Positions 30,577-40,866 of a DNA stretch of 64,000 nucleotides are shown here, in pieces. The DNA lies in NCBI GenBank assembly GCA_031316255.1, contig JALDQW010000001.1, positions 2,637,485 through 2,701,484 on the forward strand, read 5' to 3'. The notes under the pieces were generated by a model, which worked only from the letters and a program-made list of their open reading frames with translations, did no database searches and was not told the origin of the DNA. Positions within the stretch are counted from its first letter, which is position 1. Each line of letters starts with the position of its first letter. The position numbers were made by a program, and so were the translations under genes. The stretch comes from Nitrosomonas sp. GTDB lineage: Bacteria > Pseudomonadota > Gammaproteobacteria > Burkholderiales > Nitrosomonadaceae.

Positions 30577-33500
30577 CTACGATGTAAGCACGGTTTCTGT
30601 TTTATTGTCCGGACTAACTGCATTGACAATATCCACGGCTACTACTCTGGAAATGCCCTGGTCTTGCATTGTAATACCGATTAGTTGCTGGGCAATCTCC
30701 ATTGTAATTTTATTATGACTAATAAACAAAAATTGTGTCTGTTGAGATAATTTTTTTACCAGTTCACAAAAACGCACGGTGTTGTTGTCGTCAAGTGGTG
30801 CATCAACTTCGTCGAGCAAACAAAATGGCGCTGGTTTTAATCGGAATAACGCGAAGATTAGTGCCAGGGCAGTAAGCGCCTTTTCGCCACCTGATAGTAA
30901 ATGTATGGAACTGTTTTTTTTTCCGGGTGGCTGTGCTGTTAACATTAAACCGGATTCCAGAATCTTACCACCACTAAGCACAAGCTCGGCTTTACCCCCC
31001 GAAAAAATTATTGGAAAAATTTCATTTAGGTTACGGTTGACGGTAATGAATGTTTTTTGCAGTCTGCTTTGGGTTTCTCGATCTATTTGTTCAATAGCAT
31101 TTTCAAGAATAGCAATGGCTTCATTTAGATCCTTTATCTGGGCATTTAATGACACGGCTCGATGCTGAGATGCTTCAAGTTCGTCTAAAGCAGCGAGGTT
31201 AACTGAACCCATTGCGATGATTTTTTTCTGTGTGCGATTAATCTCGGCCTGCAGGGTATCTGTATTTTTCTGATTGACCAGTGGCATTAAGTTATCTTCG
31301 TTTGCCTGTGATTCGTTGAGCTGTTCGGTATAGCGCGTTTCCAAAAGACTGGATTCCTGCTTTTTCAGATACAGTTGATTCAGTGCGTCGCGAAGCGACG
31401 TTTGTTTCTGATCAGAAGTCATAGACTGATTCTCGGCTTCTTGGATCTTGCGCCTTGCATGTTCGAGTTGATTGCGGTTGTCTGCTACTTTTTGTTCGAG
31501 GTGTTTGCACTTTGAAATGAAATTTTCCAACTGCGTCAGTAGCGCCGTGTCGTTCTCGCTCTTTTGCTCGGACAATAAATTATTGTGTTTGCTTAACAAG
31601 TGTATTCGGTCTTCTTCAAATACCTTCATTGAATTTTCTATATCATTGATTTTATTTTGACATATTTTTTCATTGAAAATCGTTTCCTGTATTTCTTTGT
31701 TATAGTGTTGTACTTTTAGTTGCTGATCTGCGACTTGCTGTCTTGCGTTTGCCAAGTTATTTTTTGTTGTTTCCACAATTTTTTTAAGCTTTTCGATTTG
31801 ATCAAGATGATGAGCAGATTGCGTTACAACCTGTTCATTTTGTTGACGCTCAGAAACAAGTTGCCGGTCAAGCTCTTCCAATTCTTCCATAATTAGATTT
31901 CTGCGTTGCTTGATCTGTTCATTCATCTGGGAAAGCTTTATTTTTTCCAGATGTAAATGATGCCCGTGTTGTGTCAGTTGCTGCTGGTCCTGGCGAAAAG
32001 ACTGGATTGTCTGGTTTAATTTTTCATTACTTGCCGTGATTTTTTCGAGATCAGATTTCTGCTCGCTCAGTTTTTTCTCAAAGAATTTAATTTTATCCTG
32101 AAGCTGGTCGAGTTCGCGCTGTCTTGACAAAACACCATGCAGGTGAGAATCGGGGGAATGAAAGTTAATCGAGTTTAAGGTAAGCGTATGTCCTTCGCGT
32201 GTAACTAAAATCTCTTCAGGCGTTAATTGGTGCCTGTGTTGTAAACCATGCTGAACGCTATCGACAAGATAAGTATTTCTGAGCCAATCATTTATGACGA
32301 ATGAAATGCGGGTATTGTCACAGGTCACACGATCTGCCAATGTTTTCCAGAGTGTGCGATCGATTTGTTTTAGTTGATGATTATTACTTGCTTGGATATC
32401 CGTAGAATCAAGCTCAAAAATGGATAGTTTGCCCGGAGGCAAATCACTTCCCCAATCTTGGATAGTTTCAAGCCTGGAGAATCCGATACTGTTTAAACGT
32501 TCCTGTAGAATTGATTCAAGCGCCAGTTCCCAGTCTTTCTCAATTTGAATGTGGCGCCATAAACGAGGTAAAGTGGCTAATTCATGTTTTTGCAGCCAGT
32601 TTTTCAATGCATCATTGTTTTCAATTTTTTGTTGCAAGTTTTGGAGCGCATTAAATTGCGCCTCTAAGTGTGATAATTCCTTCTGCAATTCATGAGTCTG
32701 TATAACAGCTTTGTCTTTGCGGTTACTTTCCAGTTTGAATTCCGACTCCGCTTGTAAAAGATTTTTTTCAGTTTGAACAAGCTGATCTTCCATCTGATCT
32801 AACTTGAATCTGATATCCGAAAGCGTTTTCTCATCTGGTTCGTTAAGCGAATTGAATTCTTGCAGTAAACGGTTTTTACGCGACTCAAATTGTTGAATGG
32901 TTTTGTTAGTATGCTGGATATGTGTTTTGGATAGGTTGTAAGCCTGTTCTGATGATGCGAGATTTTGCAGCGCCGCATCAAATGCGGATTGGCTTTGATT
33001 AAACAATGCTTCAAGCTCGGGTAGTTTTGATTGTTCCTGCCTGTTTTTCAGTACGGCAGATTCATGCGCAGATTTTGCATTCTGCCGTTCAGTTTGCCAG
33101 TGTTGCAGGTTGTCGGCGGCCGTGTCATGTTGTTGCTGGTTGCGCGTTATTTGTTTCTCAATATCCTGTATCTGATATGAGCGTTGTTCCTGTTGTTTGT
33201 TAAATTGTTTTATTTCCTGATTAATACGTGCTTTTTCTGCATTTGCACTGTATAACTGTCCTTGTAGTTCATGCAATTTTTCACTGAGGGAATGTTCATG
33301 CGTGCGGGCTTGCTCCCGTTTTGTTTTGTTGAGTTCTAACTGTGTAATTTCAGACTCAAGTTGCGTTGTTGATGCAGTGATTTCTTCTTCCGTAGCGAGA
33401 CGTTGTTTGGTGGCATCAATTTTGCGTTGCAGCCATAAGACTTGTTGGGTTTCCTGCAGTTGTTTATTTAATGCGCTGTATTGCGTTGCGGCTTTTGCCT

Positions 33501-34131
33501 GATCTTCCAGGTGATTTATTTGCTTTTGTAGTTCGTTGGAAATATCATTTAGACGGATTAGGTTTTTGCGTGCATCGGTCAATCTTAATTCCGTTTCATG
33601 TCTTCTGTCCCGGTATTTTGAGATTCCAGCGGCTTCTTCCAGGAAAATTTTAAGTTCCTGTGGTTTGGCTTCAATTATGCGTGAGATCATGCCTTGCTCA
33701 ATGATGGCATAACCACGGCCGCCAATTCCTGTGCCCAGGAAAAGGTCTGCGATGTCGCGGCGTCTTACATGTATATTGTTAATATAATAACTGGAATTTC
33801 CATCTCGCTGAATAACACGTTTTATGGCGATTTCAGCATAACTGGACCATGCTCCTGCTGCGGTGCCCAGGCTATTATCAAAGTAAAGTTCAACACTAGC
33901 GCGTCCAACAGCTTTACGATTTGCTGAGCCCCCAAAAATCACATCCTGCATTGATTCGCCGCGCAATGCAGATGCTTTTGATTCGCCTAGCACCCAGCGT
34001 ACGGCATCTATGATGTTGGATTTTCCGCACCCATTGGGGCCAACTATACCCACTAAGTCTTGCGTGACCGGGATAACAGTTGGGTCGACAAATGATTTAA
34101 AACCGGCGAGTTTGATTTTAGCGAGGCGCAA
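30577..34131 (-). CDS. smc: Chromosome segregation protein SMC
   Basis: Condensin-type ATPase that organises the chromosome. The N-terminal Walker A GPNGCGKSNI is at residues 31-40. Two long coiled coils flank a hinge (about 500-660), and the C-terminal head has the ABC signature LLSGGEKALTALAL and Walker B FCLLDEVDAPLDD. The 1184-residue length is normal. Upstream of zipA in the same direction with a ~97-bp gap. Confidence 0.97.
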   Translation of the reverse strand: MRLAKIKLAGFKSFVDPTVIPVTQDLVGIVGPNGCGKSNIIDAVRWVLGESKASALRGESMQDVIFGGSANRKAVGRASVELYFDNSLGTAAGAWSSYAEIAIKRVIQRDGNSSYYINNIHVRRRDIADLFLGTGIGGRGYAIIEQGMISRIIEAKPQELKIFLEEAAGISKYRDRRHETELRLTDARKNLIRLNDISNELQKQINHLEDQAKAATQYSALNKQLQETQQVLWLQRKIDATKQRLATEEEITASTTQLESEITQLELNKTKREQARTHEHSLSEKLHELQGQLYSANAEKARINQEIKQFNKQQEQRSYQIQDIEKQITRNQQQHDTAADNLQHWQTERQNAKSAHESAVLKNRQEQSKLPELEALFNQSQSAFDAALQNLASSEQAYNLSKTHIQHTNKTIQQFESRKNRLLQEFNSLNEPDEKTLSDIRFKLDQMEDQLVQTEKNLLQAESEFKLESNRKDKAVIQTHELQKELSHLEAQFNALQNLQQKIENNDALKNWLQKHELATLPRLWRHIQIEKDWELALESILQERLNSIGFSRLETIQDWGSDLPPGKLSIFELDSTDIQASNNHQLKQIDRTLWKTLADRVTCDNTRISFVINDWLRNTYLVDSVQHGLQHRHQLTPEEILVTREGHTLTLNSINFHSPDSHLHGVLSRQRELDQLQDKIKFFEKKLSEQKSDLEKITASNEKLNQTIQSFRQDQQQLTQHGHHLHLEKIKLSQMNEQIKQRRNLIMEELEELDRQLVSERQQNEQVVTQSAHHLDQIEKLKKIVETTKNNLANARQQVADQQLKVQHYNKEIQETIFNEKICQNKINDIENSMKVFEEDRIHLLSKHNNLLSEQKSENDTALLTQLENFISKCKHLEQKVADNRNQLEHARRKIQEAENQSMTSDQKQTSLRDALNQLYLKKQESSLLETRYTEQLNESQANEDNLMPLVNQKNTDTLQAEINRTQKKIIAMGSVNLAALDELEASQHRAVSLNAQIKDLNEAIAILENAIEQIDRETQSRLQKTFITVNRNLNEIFPIIFSGGKAELVLSGGKILESGLMLTAQPPGKKNSSIHLLSGGEKALTALALIFALFRLKPAPFCLLDEVDAPLDDNNTVRFCELVKKLSQQTQFLFISHNKITMEIAQQLIGITMQDQGISRVVAVDIVNAVSPDNKTETVLTS

Positions 34132-34235
34132 TTTTTATCTATTGGTAACAGTTATAATATGATGATAGGGTAACAGTGATTGTAAGCAATCATAATTTAT
34201 TGTAACTGAATTAACTGGAAGAAGAGAATTGTTGA

Positions 34236-34655
34236 ATGTCAACTAAACCTAGCAAGCAACTGGAGACCTTTCCCAACCCTTTTGTCAAGAGAGACTATCA
34301 GATTCATATGGAGATACCGGAATTTACCTGTGTGTGCCCAAAAACGGGGCAACCTGATTTTGCCTCCTTGATATTGGACTATATTCCGGACAAGAAATGT
34401 GTGGAGCTTAAAAGCTTGAAACTTTATATCTGGTCTTTTCGCGATGAGGCGGCTTTTCATGAAGCTGTAACCAATCAGATTCTGGAAGATCTTATAACCG
34501 TATTAAAACCGAGGTACATTCGGCTAACGGCGCGTTTCTTTGTTCGTGGCGGTATTTTTACCAATGTAATTGTTGATCATCGTAAATCCGGATGGAAACC
34601 GCAGCCGGCTATTCCATTGCATCAATTTGATGAGCAGTTAACTATAAGAAAATGA
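34236..34655 (+). CDS. queF: NADPH-dependent 7-cyano-7-deazaguanine reductase (QueF)
   Basis: Reduces preQ0 to preQ1 in queuosine synthesis. This is the short unimodular form (139 residues, B. subtilis type). The nucleophilic cysteine is C34 in [13 protein letters not shown], with D41 as the acid/base, and the NADPH-binding helix motif [20 protein letters not shown] is intact. It diverges from smc and precedes the sigma-E module with a 220-bp gap. Confidence 0.95.
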   Translation: MSTKPSKQLETFPNPFVKRDYQIHMEIPEFTCVCPKTGQPDFASLILDYIPDKKCVELKSLKLYIWSFRDEAAFHEAVTNQILEDLITVLKPRYIRLTARFFVRGGIFTNVIVDHRKSGWKPQPAIPLHQFDEQLTIRK

Positions 34656-34726
34656 TCAGATTGCAATATTTTCAGATCGTAACACCAATAAAAAGGTTGG
34701 TTATGATTGGCGCGTATTAGATTAGT

Positions 34727-34752
34727 GAACTTATTCGTTTCGTTTATTGTCT
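34727..34752 (+). promoter_or_regulatory. Possible sigma-E promoter upstream of rpoE
   Basis: GAACTT at 34727-34732 and TCT at 34750-34752 are spaced by 17 bases, close to the ECF sigma-E pattern (GGAACTT, then TCTnA). It lies about 125 bp before the rpoE start. Autoregulation of rpoE is common, which makes the site attractive, but the -10 part is weak. Confidence 0.35.
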
Positions 34753-34875
34753 TTTATGATTGTGGTTTATTGGTTTCCGAGATCCATTTGAATAGGTATA
34801 CTTGACCCGGTTGACATAAAACGAGTTCATAATTTGTTTTATTTTCTTTATTAAAATGTACAAGGATCGGGTAGT

Positions 34876-35475
34876 ATGGGTGATCGGGAAGTCGATCAAC
34901 AATTGGTGGAACGTGTACAAAATGGCGATAAGCATGCGTTTGATTTATTGGTTGCCAAATATCAACGTAAATTGATACGCTTACTCTCCCAATTTGTTAG
35001 AGATCCGGCCGAAGTGGAAGATGTTGCCCAAGAAGCTTTTATCAAGGCATATAGAGCGTTGCCTTCTTTTCGTGGTGACAGTGCATTTTATACATGGTTG
35101 TATCGAATAGGTATTAATACTGCTAAAAATTATCTGGTTTCTCAAGGAAGAAAAGCGCCAACATTACACGGTGTGGATACCGAAGAAGCCGAGAATTTTG
35201 AAGAAGGTGGTATTTTACGTGAAATGCATACACCTGAAAGTGAACTGATGAGCAAGCAGATTGCTCAAACAGTTAACCAGACACTAGAGGAATTGCCTGA
35301 AGAACTTCGAACGGCAATCATATTAAGAGAAATTGAGGGACTCAGTTATGAAGAGATTGCGAGGATTATGGAATGTCCTATAGGCACAGTGCGTTCACGC
35401 ATATTCCGTGCGCGTGAAGCAATATCTGAACAATTACGCCCGCTACTGGGCACCAGCAAAGATAAGAGGTGGTGA
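34876..35475 (+). CDS. rpoE: RNA polymerase sigma factor RpoE (ECF family)
   Basis: Envelope-stress sigma factor. Region 2 is visible at about residues 20-90 (LLSQFVRDPAEVEDVAQEAFIKAYRALPSF) and region 4 at about 130-185 (LPEELRTAIILREIEGLSYEEIARIMECPIGTVRSR). The 199-residue length is normal. It is followed within two bases by rseA and then rseB and mucD, so control by an inner-membrane anti-sigma factor is expected. Confidence 0.97.
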   Translation: MGDREVDQQLVERVQNGDKHAFDLLVAKYQRKLIRLLSQFVRDPAEVEDVAQEAFIKAYRALPSFRGDSAFYTWLYRIGINTAKNYLVSQGRKAPTLHGVDTEEAENFEEGGILREMHTPESELMSKQIAQTVNQTLEELPEELRTAIILREIEGLSYEEIARIMECPIGTVRSRIFRAREAISEQLRPLLGTSKDKRW

Positions 35476-35476
35476 A

Positions 35477-36055
35477 GTGAAGAATAAGATATCCGAATTA
35501 ATGGATGGTGAGCTTGCTAATCAGGATGCCAAGAAAATAATTGAAACGCTTAAGAAAGACGCAAGTCTGCAGAATGACTGGGAAACCTACCACTTAATTG
35601 GCGATACGTTAAGGCAACACACTTCTTTTTCGGCAGATATTACCCAACGAGTCAGCCAACAACTCAAATCCGAGCCTACAGTTTTTATACCGCAAAAAAT
35701 CACTTCTGGACATTCAAAATTAAAAGTATTTTCATTTGCAACGGCTGCATCCATTGTTGCGATGGTGACAGCATGGGTAGTGATGGAGGATACTTATCAA
35801 CAACAGCGTCCAACTATTGTGGCAGAACAAACGAAGAACCAGGTAGAACTAGACAGACCTTTGACACCGGTTTTGGTCTCGCATCCTCAATCGACACGCG
35901 CATATCCATATATGGCAGCCGAAGACATGGATAATTATCTTTTTTATCATAACTTCCATAATTTTCATAAAGATTTTCCAGTTGGAACGGCTGCACATGG
36001 TCAATCAGTATATATTTATCCTGTGACCGATTTTCATGATAACTATGGTCAATGA
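35477..36055 (+). CDS. rseA: Anti-sigma-E factor RseA
   Basis: Inner-membrane anti-sigma factor that holds RpoE until degraded in response to misfolded outer-membrane proteins. The start is the GTG at 35477, one base after the rpoE stop, preceded by AAGAGGTGG. The first 60 residues (KNKISELMDGELANQDA, ETYHLIGDTLRQH) match the sigma-binding domain, and a transmembrane helix follows near residues 85-105 (FATAASIVAMVTAWVV). Length 192. It overlaps rseB by four bases (ATGA). Confidence 0.9.
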   Translation: MKNKISELMDGELANQDAKKIIETLKKDASLQNDWETYHLIGDTLRQHTSFSADITQRVSQQLKSEPTVFIPQKITSGHSKLKVFSFATAASIVAMVTAWVVMEDTYQQQRPTIVAEQTKNQVELDRPLTPVLVSHPQSTRAYPYMAAEDMDNYLFYHNFHNFHKDFPVGTAAHGQSVYIYPVTDFHDNYGQ

Positions 36056-37035
36056 AAAGTATTACATTACCTATTTTAGTACTACTGCTCACATTCGTAT
36101 CTCAGACTGCAAATGCTGAGAATAAGTCACTTCTTACTGAAAGTGCATATGAATGGTTACAAAAAATTGCTGCGGCGCCCCGTCAATTTAATTTTCGTGG
36201 AACATTTGTATATTCCGCCGATGGTCACATGGAAACCTCCCAGATTACGCACAGAGTAGACCGGAAAGGTGAACATGAAAAAATAGAAGTTCTGGATGGC
36301 ATGGCCCGTATCGTCTATAGAAATAATGATGAAATGAAGTGCTATATGCCAAATAGCAAAAAAATTTATACGGAAAAACGCTGGTTTAGAAAATTTTTTC
36401 CAGATCTATTGCCACAGCCATCCGAGAAAATCAAACAATATTATTCAATTGTAATAGATAAACAAGTGCGTATTGCGGGATATGATACTCAGGTGATCAA
36501 GCTATTACCCAAAGATAACTTGCGATATGGTTATAAATTCTGGGTGCATATCGATTCCGGTTTATTGCTGAAAGCCGCCGTGATAGACAGAAAAAATACA
36601 GTCGAGCAATTTGCATTTGCCCAGATTGAAATTGGTAATGAGATAGAAGAAAATCTGCTCGATCCGGAATTGATGCAATCGTCACTGGATTGGAAAACAA
36701 TTAATCTGTCTACGATTGTTCTAGAGGATGGAGAACTGGCGTGGCAACTTAGCGAACTTCCTGTGGGGTTTAAAAAGATTGCCGAAATGAGGCGAAATCT
36801 GGATGGAAAAAGCATGGTGGTTGATCATATTGTATTAACCGATGAACTGGCAACGGTATCGGTATTTGTCGAACCGATTAAAGAAAATTCGTCGTCGCCG
36901 ATACCTGGTTTTTATTCAAGCCGAGGCGCTATTAATATTTATGTTCGTGAGTTGAACAATAACAAGATTACAACTGTGGGGGAAGTCCCTCTGAATACAA
37001 TAAAATTGATTGGTGACGCTGTTATTGTCCAGTAA
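36052..37035 (+). CDS. rseB: Periplasmic sigma-E regulator RseB/MucB
   Basis: Periplasmic protein that binds RseA and protects it from DegS. A signal peptide is clear (hydrophobic residues 4-18, cleavage after ANA near residue 22), followed by the MucB/RseB N-terminal domain (FNFRGTFVYSADGHMETSQITHRVD) and C-terminal domain. The 327-residue length is normal. It is coupled to rseA by a 4-bp overlap. Confidence 0.95.
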   Translation: MKSITLPILVLLLTFVSQTANAENKSLLTESAYEWLQKIAAAPRQFNFRGTFVYSADGHMETSQITHRVDRKGEHEKIEVLDGMARIVYRNNDEMKCYMPNSKKIYTEKRWFRKFFPDLLPQPSEKIKQYYSIVIDKQVRIAGYDTQVIKLLPKDNLRYGYKFWVHIDSGLLLKAAVIDRKNTVEQFAFAQIEIGNEIEENLLDPELMQSSLDWKTINLSTIVLEDGELAWQLSELPVGFKKIAEMRRNLDGKSMVVDHIVLTDELATVSVFVEPIKENSSSPIPGFYSSRGAINIYVRELNNNKITTVGEVPLNTIKLIGDAVIVQ

Positions 37036-37087
37036 CCGGATTTGTTCTGTTTGTCGTGTCGCTTTAAACAATCGTTAAATTTAATTT

Positions 37088-37108
37088 GCGCTTATTGAGC
37101 GCTTTTTT
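37088..37108 (+). terminator. Possible terminator between rseB and mucD
   Basis: GCGCT at 37088-37092 pairs with AGCGC at 37098-37102 around TATTG, followed directly by six T residues. The stem is short but GC-rich. A small perfect palindrome, CCTGAT-TAT-ATCAGG at 37127-37141, follows just upstream of mucD. Confidence 0.5.
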
Positions 37109-37197
37109 ATTGATAGGAAAATAAGCCCTGATTATATCAGGTCATTGAAAAAATGTTTATATTCTTGATGTTAATCGGCTTTCTGAGGAAAAGGATA

Positions 37198-38604
37198 ATG
37201 CGCCATCTAACAGTGTTTCTTTTGTTTATTATGTCTTCTACTGTTTCAGCTCAAGCCAACGAGCTGCCTGATTTCACAGGACTGGTTGAAAAGTATGGTG
37301 CTACTGTGGTTAATATCAGTACAATCCAGACACAACGGGATGCTGTAGCACAGTTATTTCCTGAGATACCAAATCTACCCAAGGATTCGCCATTTTATGA
37401 GTTTTTTAGGCGCCATATGGAGCCATTTTCTTCACCGAGAAGAGCTGAGCCAAGATCAATGGGATCGGGATTTATTATTAGTTCTGATGGTTATATCCTG
37501 ACGAATGCGCATGTGGTCGAATCTGCAAGCGAAATTACTGTTAAATTAAATGATAAGCGTGAATTTATTGGCGAAGTAATCGGTACTGACAAGAAAACGG
37601 ATATTGCGTTGATAAAAATTGAGACGGAAGATTTGCCAAAAGTTAATCAAGGCGATCCGGATAAACTTAAAGTTGGTGAGTGGGTAGTTGCGATTGGCTC
37701 GCCGTTTGGATTTGAAAACAGTGTAACAGCCGGTATCGTAAGCGCAAAAGGGCGTTCTCTCGCTCAGGAGAATTATGTGCCGTTTATTCAGACAGATGTT
37801 GCTATTAATCCGGGTAATTCGGGTGGGCCGTTATTCAACATGAATGGAGAAGTGGTTGGTATCAATTCGCAGATTTATAGTCGCACGGGCGGGTTTATGG
37901 GTTTGTCTTTTGCCATACCGATTAACGTTGCGACTGATATTGCAAACCAGCTTAAAACTGCTGGAGTTGTCCGGCGCGGAAGAATTGGCGTAATGATCCA
38001 GGAGGTTACCAAAGAATTGGCGGAGTCCTTCGGTTTGACTGAAACCCGTGGTGCATTGGTTGTGTCGGTAGAAAAGAATGGGCCGGCAGATAATGCCGGT
38101 ATCAAAGCGCGTGATGTTATTCTTGGCTTTAATGGTCAGGAGGTGGAGACTTCGGCTGATTTGCCACGTATAGTCGGTAATACGGCGCCTGACTCCAAGA
38201 TTTTGGTCAAGGTATGGCGAGATGGTTCAATCAAGAAAATTAAATTGACCGTTGGTGAAATTCCAAGAGAAGAGTCTGATCAACATTTTCACAGAAAACA
38301 AAGTCAAAAAACCGAGGAATCAAATCGTCTGGGACTTGCGCTTAGAGAATTGACCAAACAGCAAATGAAGCAAATGGATATAGAAAATGGTTTGCTCGTT
38401 GAAAGTGTTCAACCCGGTATTGCCAGCCAGTCAGGTATACGTAAAGACGATATAATTCTTGGATTCAATAGTAAAGATGTGAAAAGTGTTGAACAGTTCA
38501 ATCAGTTGCTCGATCAAGTGCAGGAAGGAAAAAACATTGCCTTGCTGATCAAACGGGGTGATTTGACAACATTTATTACTATGAAACTTGAAGATGACAG
38601 TTGA
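37198..38604 (+). CDS. mucD: Periplasmic serine endoprotease of the DegP/DegQ type
   Basis: Quality-control protease of the periplasm. The start is the ATG at 37198, after AAAGGATA, which gives a signal peptide (MRHLTVFLLFIMSSTVSAQA). The catalytic triad is H105 (TNAHVV), D135 (TDIALI) and S208 (GNSGGP), and two PDZ domains follow (about 260-350 and 375-465). Length 468. As fourth gene of the rpoE-rseA-rseB cluster it is the usual MucD/DegP of betaproteobacteria. Confidence 0.95.
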   Translation: MRHLTVFLLFIMSSTVSAQANELPDFTGLVEKYGATVVNISTIQTQRDAVAQLFPEIPNLPKDSPFYEFFRRHMEPFSSPRRAEPRSMGSGFIISSDGYILTNAHVVESASEITVKLNDKREFIGEVIGTDKKTDIALIKIETEDLPKVNQGDPDKLKVGEWVVAIGSPFGFENSVTAGIVSAKGRSLAQENYVPFIQTDVAINPGNSGGPLFNMNGEVVGINSQIYSRTGGFMGLSFAIPINVATDIANQLKTAGVVRRGRIGVMIQEVTKELAESFGLTETRGALVVSVEKNGPADNAGIKARDVILGFNGQEVETSADLPRIVGNTAPDSKILVKVWRDGSIKKIKLTVGEIPREESDQHFHRKQSQKTEESNRLGLALRELTKQQMKQMDIENGLLVESVQPGIASQSGIRKDDIILGFNSKDVKSVEQFNQLLDQVQEGKNIALLIKRGDLTTFITMKLEDDS

Positions 38605-38616
38605 GCGAATAAATTT

Positions 38617-38883
38617 ATGGTGAAACTCGACGAAACTGCCGGTCTGGTTGTTTATGGACGTGAAGCATGCCATCTTTGCGAACAGATGATACTTGCACTG
38701 AAAGAAAAGCAAGCACAGGTATCATTTGAATTCCAAGTGATTGATATTGATGCGGATCCTGAGTTGGTGGCGCAGTTTAATGATAAAATACCTGTTCTCA
38801 TGTCACGCGCCGATCAAAAGGAAATTTGCCATTATCATCTCGATATCGCTGCTTTGGATGATTATCTTGTCAAATTTCGTTAG
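38617..38883 (+). CDS. Glutaredoxin-like protein (DUF836)
   Basis: An 88-residue thioredoxin-fold protein with a CHLC redox motif (C18, C21) after VVYGREA, and IPVLMSRA as the cis-proline region. The DUF836/YruB-like family has this size. It lies between mucD and lepA, a position often conserved in betaproteobacteria. The role is unknown; it may act in thiol homeostasis. Confidence 0.88.
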   Translation: MVKLDETAGLVVYGREACHLCEQMILALKEKQAQVSFEFQVIDIDADPELVAQFNDKIPVLMSRADQKEICHYHLDIAALDDYLVKFR

Positions 38884-38980
38884 AATGCTGCCTCTTGACT
38901 TAGATGTTGCCGGTATTTAGCTATTAAGCACATTTAATAGTTCAGATATACTCAACAGATCATCTTTACTGAATAGCCCA

Positions 38981-40774
38981 ATGCAGCGGATACGTAATTT
39001 TTCAATTATTGCCCATATCGATCACGGAAAATCCACACTGGCTGATCGTCTCATTCAATTTTGCGGCGGCTTGTCTGAGCGGGAAATGGAAGAACAGGTT
39101 CTGGATTCAATGGATCTGGAAAAGGAAAGAGGTATTACCATCAAGGCGCAAACCGTTGCGTTGCACTATAAAGCCAAAGATGGTGAGACCTATTTGCTGA
39201 ACCTGATTGATACCCCAGGGCATGTCGATTTTTCATACGAAGTTTCACGATCTTTGGCTGCGTGTGAGGGGGCATTGCTAGTAGTCGATGCGTCACAGGG
39301 TGTTGAGGCTCAAACGGTTGCCAATTGTTATACAGCGATCGAGCAGGGTGTAGAGGTTGTTCCCGTTTTGAACAAAATAGATCTGCCGGCTTCCGACCCC
39401 GAACGCGTGATCGAAAATATTGAAGATGTTATTGGGATTGAAGCGCAGAATGCATTGCGAGTCAGCGCTAAAACCGGCGAGGGAATTGAAGACGTATTGG
39501 AGGCTGTTGTCCGCCAGATACCTGCACCGAAAGGCGACCCTGATGCGCCATTAAAAGCGCTGATTATCGATTCCTGGTTTGATAACTATGTCGGTGTTGT
39601 GATCCTGGTGCGTGTGATGGATGGTACGCTTAAACCGGGCGACAAGATTTTGTTGATGGCCAGCAAAGTAACCCACCTTTGTGAACAAGTGGGTGTGTTT
39701 ATTCCCAAATCTCTGAACCGGAATTCATTAAGTGCTGGCGAAGTGGGTTTTGTGATATCCGGCATTAAAGAACTGGATGCAGCAAAGGTCGGTGACACGG
39801 TTACCTTATTTAATAATCCCGCAAAAGAACCGCTAAAAGGATTCAAAGAAATCAAGCCGCAGGTTTTTGCAGGATTGTATCCAGTCGAATCGAATCAATA
39901 TGATGCCTTGCGTGCGGCATTAGAGAAACTCAGACTCAACGATTCATCTCTACAATTTGAGCCTGAGACTTCACAGGCGTTAGGTTTTGGTTTCCGCTGT
40001 GGATTCCTGGGGTTGTTGCATATGGATATCGTGCAGGAACGTCTCGAAAGAGAATATGACATGGATTTGATTACAACGGCGCCCACAGTTATCTATCAAA
40101 TACTGATGCGTGATGGAGCAGTCATTGAAATTGATAACCCGTCACGAATACCTGACTTATCTAAAATTGCTGAAATTCGGGAACCAATTATAACAACAAC
40201 CATACTGGTTCCTGATGAATTTGTCGGTGCGGTGATTACATTATGTGTGAATAAGCGCGGTAGCCAGAGAAATATGCAATATCTGGGTAAACAGGTCATG
40301 TTGACCTATGAGCTACCCTTGAATGAGGTCGTTCTGGATTTCTTTGATCGACTCAAATCGGCAAGCCGTGGTTATGCGTCGATGGATTATGAATTTAAAG
40401 AATTTCGAGCTTCAGACCTGGTCAAGCTGGACATATTAATTAATGGTGATCGGGTTGATGCGCTTTCATTGATTGTGCATCGCAGCAGTAGCCAACAGCG
40501 CGGGCGTGAATTAGCACAGAAAATGCGTCAGCTCATTCCGCGCCAGATGTTTGACATTGCCGTACAGGCAGCAGTGGGCGCACATATTATTGCCAGAGAA
40601 AGTGTCAAGGCTTTACGTAAAAATGTCCTGGCAAAATGTTACGGAGGCGATATTACACGGAAGCGAAAATTGCTTGAAAAGCAGAAAGCTGGTAAAAAAA
40701 GAATGAAACGTGTTGGTAACGTGGAAATTCCTCAAGAAGCTTTTTTGGCGATTTTGCAAGCTGATAATAAATAG
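38981..40774 (+). CDS. lepA: Translation elongation factor 4 (LepA)
   Basis: Ribosome-associated GTPase involved in initiation or back-translocation. G1 is [10 protein letters not shown] at residues 11-20, and the DTPGHVDF and NKIDLP motifs are intact. The C-terminal LepA-specific domain ([31 protein letters not shown] split across the end) is present. The 597-residue length is normal. It precedes lepB as in E. coli. Confidence 0.98.
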   Translation: MQRIRNFSIIAHIDHGKSTLADRLIQFCGGLSEREMEEQVLDSMDLEKERGITIKAQTVALHYKAKDGETYLLNLIDTPGHVDFSYEVSRSLAACEGALLVVDASQGVEAQTVANCYTAIEQGVEVVPVLNKIDLPASDPERVIENIEDVIGIEAQNALRVSAKTGEGIEDVLEAVVRQIPAPKGDPDAPLKALIIDSWFDNYVGVVILVRVMDGTLKPGDKILLMASKVTHLCEQVGVFIPKSLNRNSLSAGEVGFVISGIKELDAAKVGDTVTLFNNPAKEPLKGFKEIKPQVFAGLYPVESNQYDALRAALEKLRLNDSSLQFEPETSQALGFGFRCGFLGLLHMDIVQERLEREYDMDLITTAPTVIYQILMRDGAVIEIDNPSRIPDLSKIAEIREPIITTTILVPDEFVGAVITLCVNKRGSQRNMQYLGKQVMLTYELPLNEVVLDFFDRLKSASRGYASMDYEFKEFRASDLVKLDILINGDRVDALSLIVHRSSSQQRGRELAQKMRQLIPRQMFDIAVQAAVGAHIIARESVKALRKNVLAKCYGGDITRKRKLLEKQKAGKKRMKRVGNVEIPQEAFLAILQADNK

Positions 40775-40866
40775 ATCAGATTTTATTCGAGTATGGATCA
40801 AATAAATTCTCAAAGGAAGTATAGTGATGCTTATTAATTATTCAGTATATTCAGGAAGGTAAATTC

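Noticed and set aside
34804..34850. TTGACA-like box before rpoE as a sigma-70 promoter
   Set aside because: No -10 box at proper spacing follows; the sequence between is only loosely AT-rich.
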